From an uncultured Eubacteriales bacterium (lineage in GTDB: Bacteria > Bacillota > Clostridia > Oscillospirales > Acutalibacteraceae): a stretch of DNA of 7,813 nt. The stretch lies in the NCBI GenBank assembly GCA_900321905.1, contig ONXZ01000052.1, positions 6,968-14,780 on the forward strand. Direction: 5' to 3'. Each line of letters begins with the position of its first letter. Position 1 is the stretch's first letter. This document shows, one piece after another, positions 5,926 to 7,813 of this stretch. The position numbers and the translations under genes were made by a program. The notes under the pieces are model-generated. The model was not told the origin of the DNA, did not search any database, and saw only the letters and a list, made by a program, of their open reading frames with translations.

Positions 5926-7449
5926 CTATTTCTTTGCAAAGTATTTGTAAAACGCGGAGTCTGAAGAATCTGTGCCGACAAAGTTCATTTTGCCTTTGAG
6001 CGGAAGTTCAGCAAGCGATTTCATATAGTCATGCTCCGTTACACACTCGCCTTTTGTCTGGACAAATCTGATGGTTGACGAGGTATATTCAACCATCGGC
6101 GTTACAGCACCTATTATAAAAATGAGCATTACGGATATAAATTTCTGCACACGTTTTTGATTTTCTTTTGACTTTTTGTCAATACTTTTATCTCTCTTGC
6201 TGCAAAGTTCAGGAACGAGATATTCCATAAGCATTAGCATTAACAAAAACAGCGCCGGTATTGAAGCACGCATACAGAAATCCGAAGCATTGCCGACTGT
6301 AATAAGCGGCGCAGCAACAAGTGAGCAAAGTATTACAAGTGATTCAAAACGGTTCTTTTTGTTTTTGAGAACGAGCAGTAAAAAGCCAAACTCCAAAAAC
6401 AGGAACATAATATATACAACTATCATATACGACTGTTCAAAGCCAAAACGCAATCCGGGTGTTCCGCTGCCTGACTCATCAGTTGAAACGGCGTTATTCA
6501 TATAATACAGACCAAAAACAGGCAGCAAAGTAACAAGTGCCGCAATATTCTGTACAGTAAAGATGTTTTTGAAAAACGTGCCGATTTTTTTGCCTTTGAG
6601 CGCAATAACAAAGTCGCGCACCGCAAACGCAAGCATATAAACAGCAAGTCCTACAAGCGGAAGCGGCGATGTTGGCAATAGCAACAGACCGATAAATGCA
6701 AACGATTTTTCGTCTTTTTCATTAAATGCTACTGCACAGGCAAGCCAGGCAGGAACAGCCTGATTGAACACCCAGCAAAGTTGGGTTGACATACTGCTGT
6801 ACTGGTACGTACCTGCCGCCCACCACTCGATGTGTTTTAGAAAGTTTGCAGGCGAAGTTATAGCGCCGACTGCATCCATACCGCTGAACAGAACAAATAT
6901 AGCAAACGTTATATAAATTGCTTTTCGTCTGCTTTTGCCGACTTTAAACAGCACAAGTAAAAACGCTGTATATATCAGAACTGCTGTCCAGATAAGTAAT
7001 GCTATTCTCGCGACAAGCCAGCCTGCAGCAAAGCTGCCGCCAACACCGATTACAGCCTTACCAACAAGCGCCGGCAGCAGCCAATAACCGATGTAATACA
7101 CAAGGCTGATATCACCTGCCTCGTTGTACCTGACGGGCCATTTGTAATTAATCAAATCACGCAGTATTACATTGCGAATCTCATGGTCGCTCTTTTGTGT
7201 GAAAAATCCGCCCTGACCTGATAAAAACGACCAAAGCAGTATCAAAACTGCAAGCGCAATAAGCGTTGTCGCTTTGACTTCGATTGTTCGGCTGTCTGTT
7301 TTTGAAGCACAAAACAGTCCTGCACACAGAATTATAACAAACGGTATTCCTATCAGCGGTTTTACCCAAGTCAGCATAAAAATAACTGACGGAATAAGAA
7401 GCAGCAACAGCGCTGCAAATCTGATTTTACTGTAGTGAAGTTTTATCAT
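5926..7449 (-). CDS. Polytopic membrane protein, possible GT-C-type glycosyltransferase
   Basis: The 507-residue product is very hydrophobic, with roughly 11-13 likely membrane segments (for example 11-28, 32-48, 60-76, 145-168, 178-190, 231-243, 263-280, 342-361, 370-384, 397-413, 438-454). A long loop after the third segment holds SDHEIRNVILRDLINYKWPV (87-106), with an acidic D88/H89/E90 cluster where GT-C enzymes often place a catalytic acid. Further notable stretches are STQLCWVFNQAVPAWL (221-236) and NASDFCMRASIP (388-399). The C-terminal 55 residues are soluble. I recognise no named family; the GT-C idea comes from topology and from the overlapping upstream GT2 gene, whose lipid-linked sugar product such an enzyme would use. 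I chose ATG 7449 because GGAGAG (7460-7455) lies 5 nt upstream; a TTG at 7500 would add 17 residues but overlap the previous gene much more. With 7449 the overlap is 23 nt. Confidence 0.85.
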   Translation of the reverse strand: MIKLHYSKIRFAALLLLLIPSVIFMLTWVKPLIGIPFVIILCAGLFCASKTDSRTIEVKATTLIALAVLILLWSFLSGQGGFFTQKSDHEIRNVILRDLINYKWPVRYNEAGDISLVYYIGYWLLPALVGKAVIGVGGSFAAGWLVARIALLIWTAVLIYTAFLLVLFKVGKSRRKAIYITFAIFVLFSGMDAVGAITSPANFLKHIEWWAAGTYQYSSMSTQLCWVFNQAVPAWLACAVAFNEKDEKSFAFIGLLLLPTSPLPLVGLAVYMLAFAVRDFVIALKGKKIGTFFKNIFTVQNIAALVTLLPVFGLYYMNNAVSTDESGSGTPGLRFGFEQSYMIVVYIMFLFLEFGFLLLVLKNKKNRFESLVILCSLVAAPLITVGNASDFCMRASIPALFLLMLMLMEYLVPELCSKRDKSIDKKSKENQKRVQKFISVMLIFIIGAVTPMVEYTSSTIRFVQTKGECVTEHDYMKSLAELPLKGKMNFVGTDSSDSAFYKYFAKK

Positions 7450-7813
7450 AAGCACTCTCCATACTGCTTTCAAAATTAATACGTTCTTCCTCAATAACAA
7501 GCGGTCGGTTCATAACGCGTGTATTGATATTCATTATGTACTCGCCGAGGAATCCGAGGAAAAACAGTTGAACTGAGCCGAGGAAGGTTATGCTGATAAC
7601 CGTTGGCACGGTGCCGCCCGGGAATCTGTCCCACCAGATAAGTTTCATAATAAGATAGATAATGCCGATAACGGCGCTGAGCATTCCGACAATAAATCCC
7701 GCAAAAGATGCAATTCGCAGACCGATTTTTGTGTATGACGTGAAACTGAGCATTGCAGCGTCGTACAGCGTAAAAAAGTTATTGTGCGTTTTGCCTGCAG
7801 CGCGTTTTGGCTG
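7427..7813 (-). CDS. GT2 glycosyltransferase C-terminus (GtrB/DPM1-like polyprenyl-phosphate sugar transferase), 5' end off window
   Basis: The frame is open from the right edge to a TAG stop at 7429-7427, giving the last 128 residues. The visible part starts QPKRAAGKTHNNFFTLYDAA, which resembles the R-x-G-x-S/T segment that closes the catalytic domain of family 2 enzymes making undecaprenyl-phosphate sugars. It continues with FTSYTKIGLR and two C-terminal membrane helices (about visible residues 34-58 and 68-91), then LGEYIMNINTRVMNRPLVIEEE, the usual ending of GtrB/YkcC-type proteins. The enzyme would transfer a sugar from a nucleotide donor to polyprenyl phosphate on the inner face of the membrane. 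The catalytic GT-A domain with its DXD motif lies outside the window. The 3' end overlaps the downstream polytopic membrane protein gene by 23 nt and carries that gene's ribosome binding site, so the two are one operon. Confidence 0.88.
   Translation of the reverse strand, partial: QPKRAAGKTHNNFFTLYDAAMLSFTSYTKIGLRIASFAGFIVGMLSAVIGIIYLIMKLIWWDRFPGGTVPTVISITFLGSVQLFFLGFLGEYIMNINTRVMNRPLVIEEERINFESSMESAYDKTSLQ

Noticed and set aside
7450..7500. TTG at 7500 as start of the polytopic membrane protein
   Set aside because: It would give a 74-nt overlap with the GT2 gene and ignores the GGAGAG site placed just before the ATG at 7449.

Overview
The window looks like a chromosomal segment of a low-to-moderate GC Firmicute, most plausibly a gut-associated clostridium (Oscillospiraceae/Ruminococcaceae-like). 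This is inferred from strong purine-rich Shine-Dalgarno sites (AAGGAG, AGGAG, GAGGTG), sigma-A-type promoters in AT-rich spacers, a YlmH-type S4 protein, and a GH29 fucosidase paired with a GPH sugar symporter. No mobile element, tRNA, rRNA or CRISPR array is visible.

Layout, left to right. (1) 1-575, minus: the N-terminal part of a membrane-anchored protein of unknown function that runs off the left edge. (2) 576-720: a spacer with two divergent promoters. (3) 721-2107, plus: a two-gene overlapping operon, trmO (tRNA t6A37 methyltransferase) and ylmH (S4-domain RNA-binding protein of the ribosome quality-control/YlmH family). It ends in a 21-bp perfect inverted repeat shared with the convergent operon. 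(4) 2146-4998, minus: a two-gene sugar operon, a GPH/MelB-like symporter followed 12 bp later by a cytoplasmic GH29 alpha-L-fucosidase. Its promoter has an imperfect palindrome centred on the -35 box. (5) 5165-5881, plus: a single gene for a protein with two membrane segments and a long Gln/Asn/Ser/Gly-rich linker, with a second bidirectional terminator after it. (6) 5926-7813, minus: a uncharacterised polytopic membrane protein (possibly GT-C-like) overlapping the end of a GtrB/DPM1-like GT2 glycosyltransferase that enters from the right edge.

How the genes work together: the symporter probably imports a fucosylated oligosaccharide or fucoside that the cytoplasmic fucosidase then cleaves. 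The GT2/polytopic pair resembles a lipid-linked sugar system, in which GT2 makes a polyprenyl-phosphate sugar and a polytopic enzyme transfers it outside the membrane. TrmO and YlmH both act on translation and are probably translationally coupled. The Gln/Asn-rich membrane protein is the least explained gene. Nothing here proves a new system; the most useful leads are that protein, the polytopic partner of the GT2, and the candidate operator of the fucoside operon.
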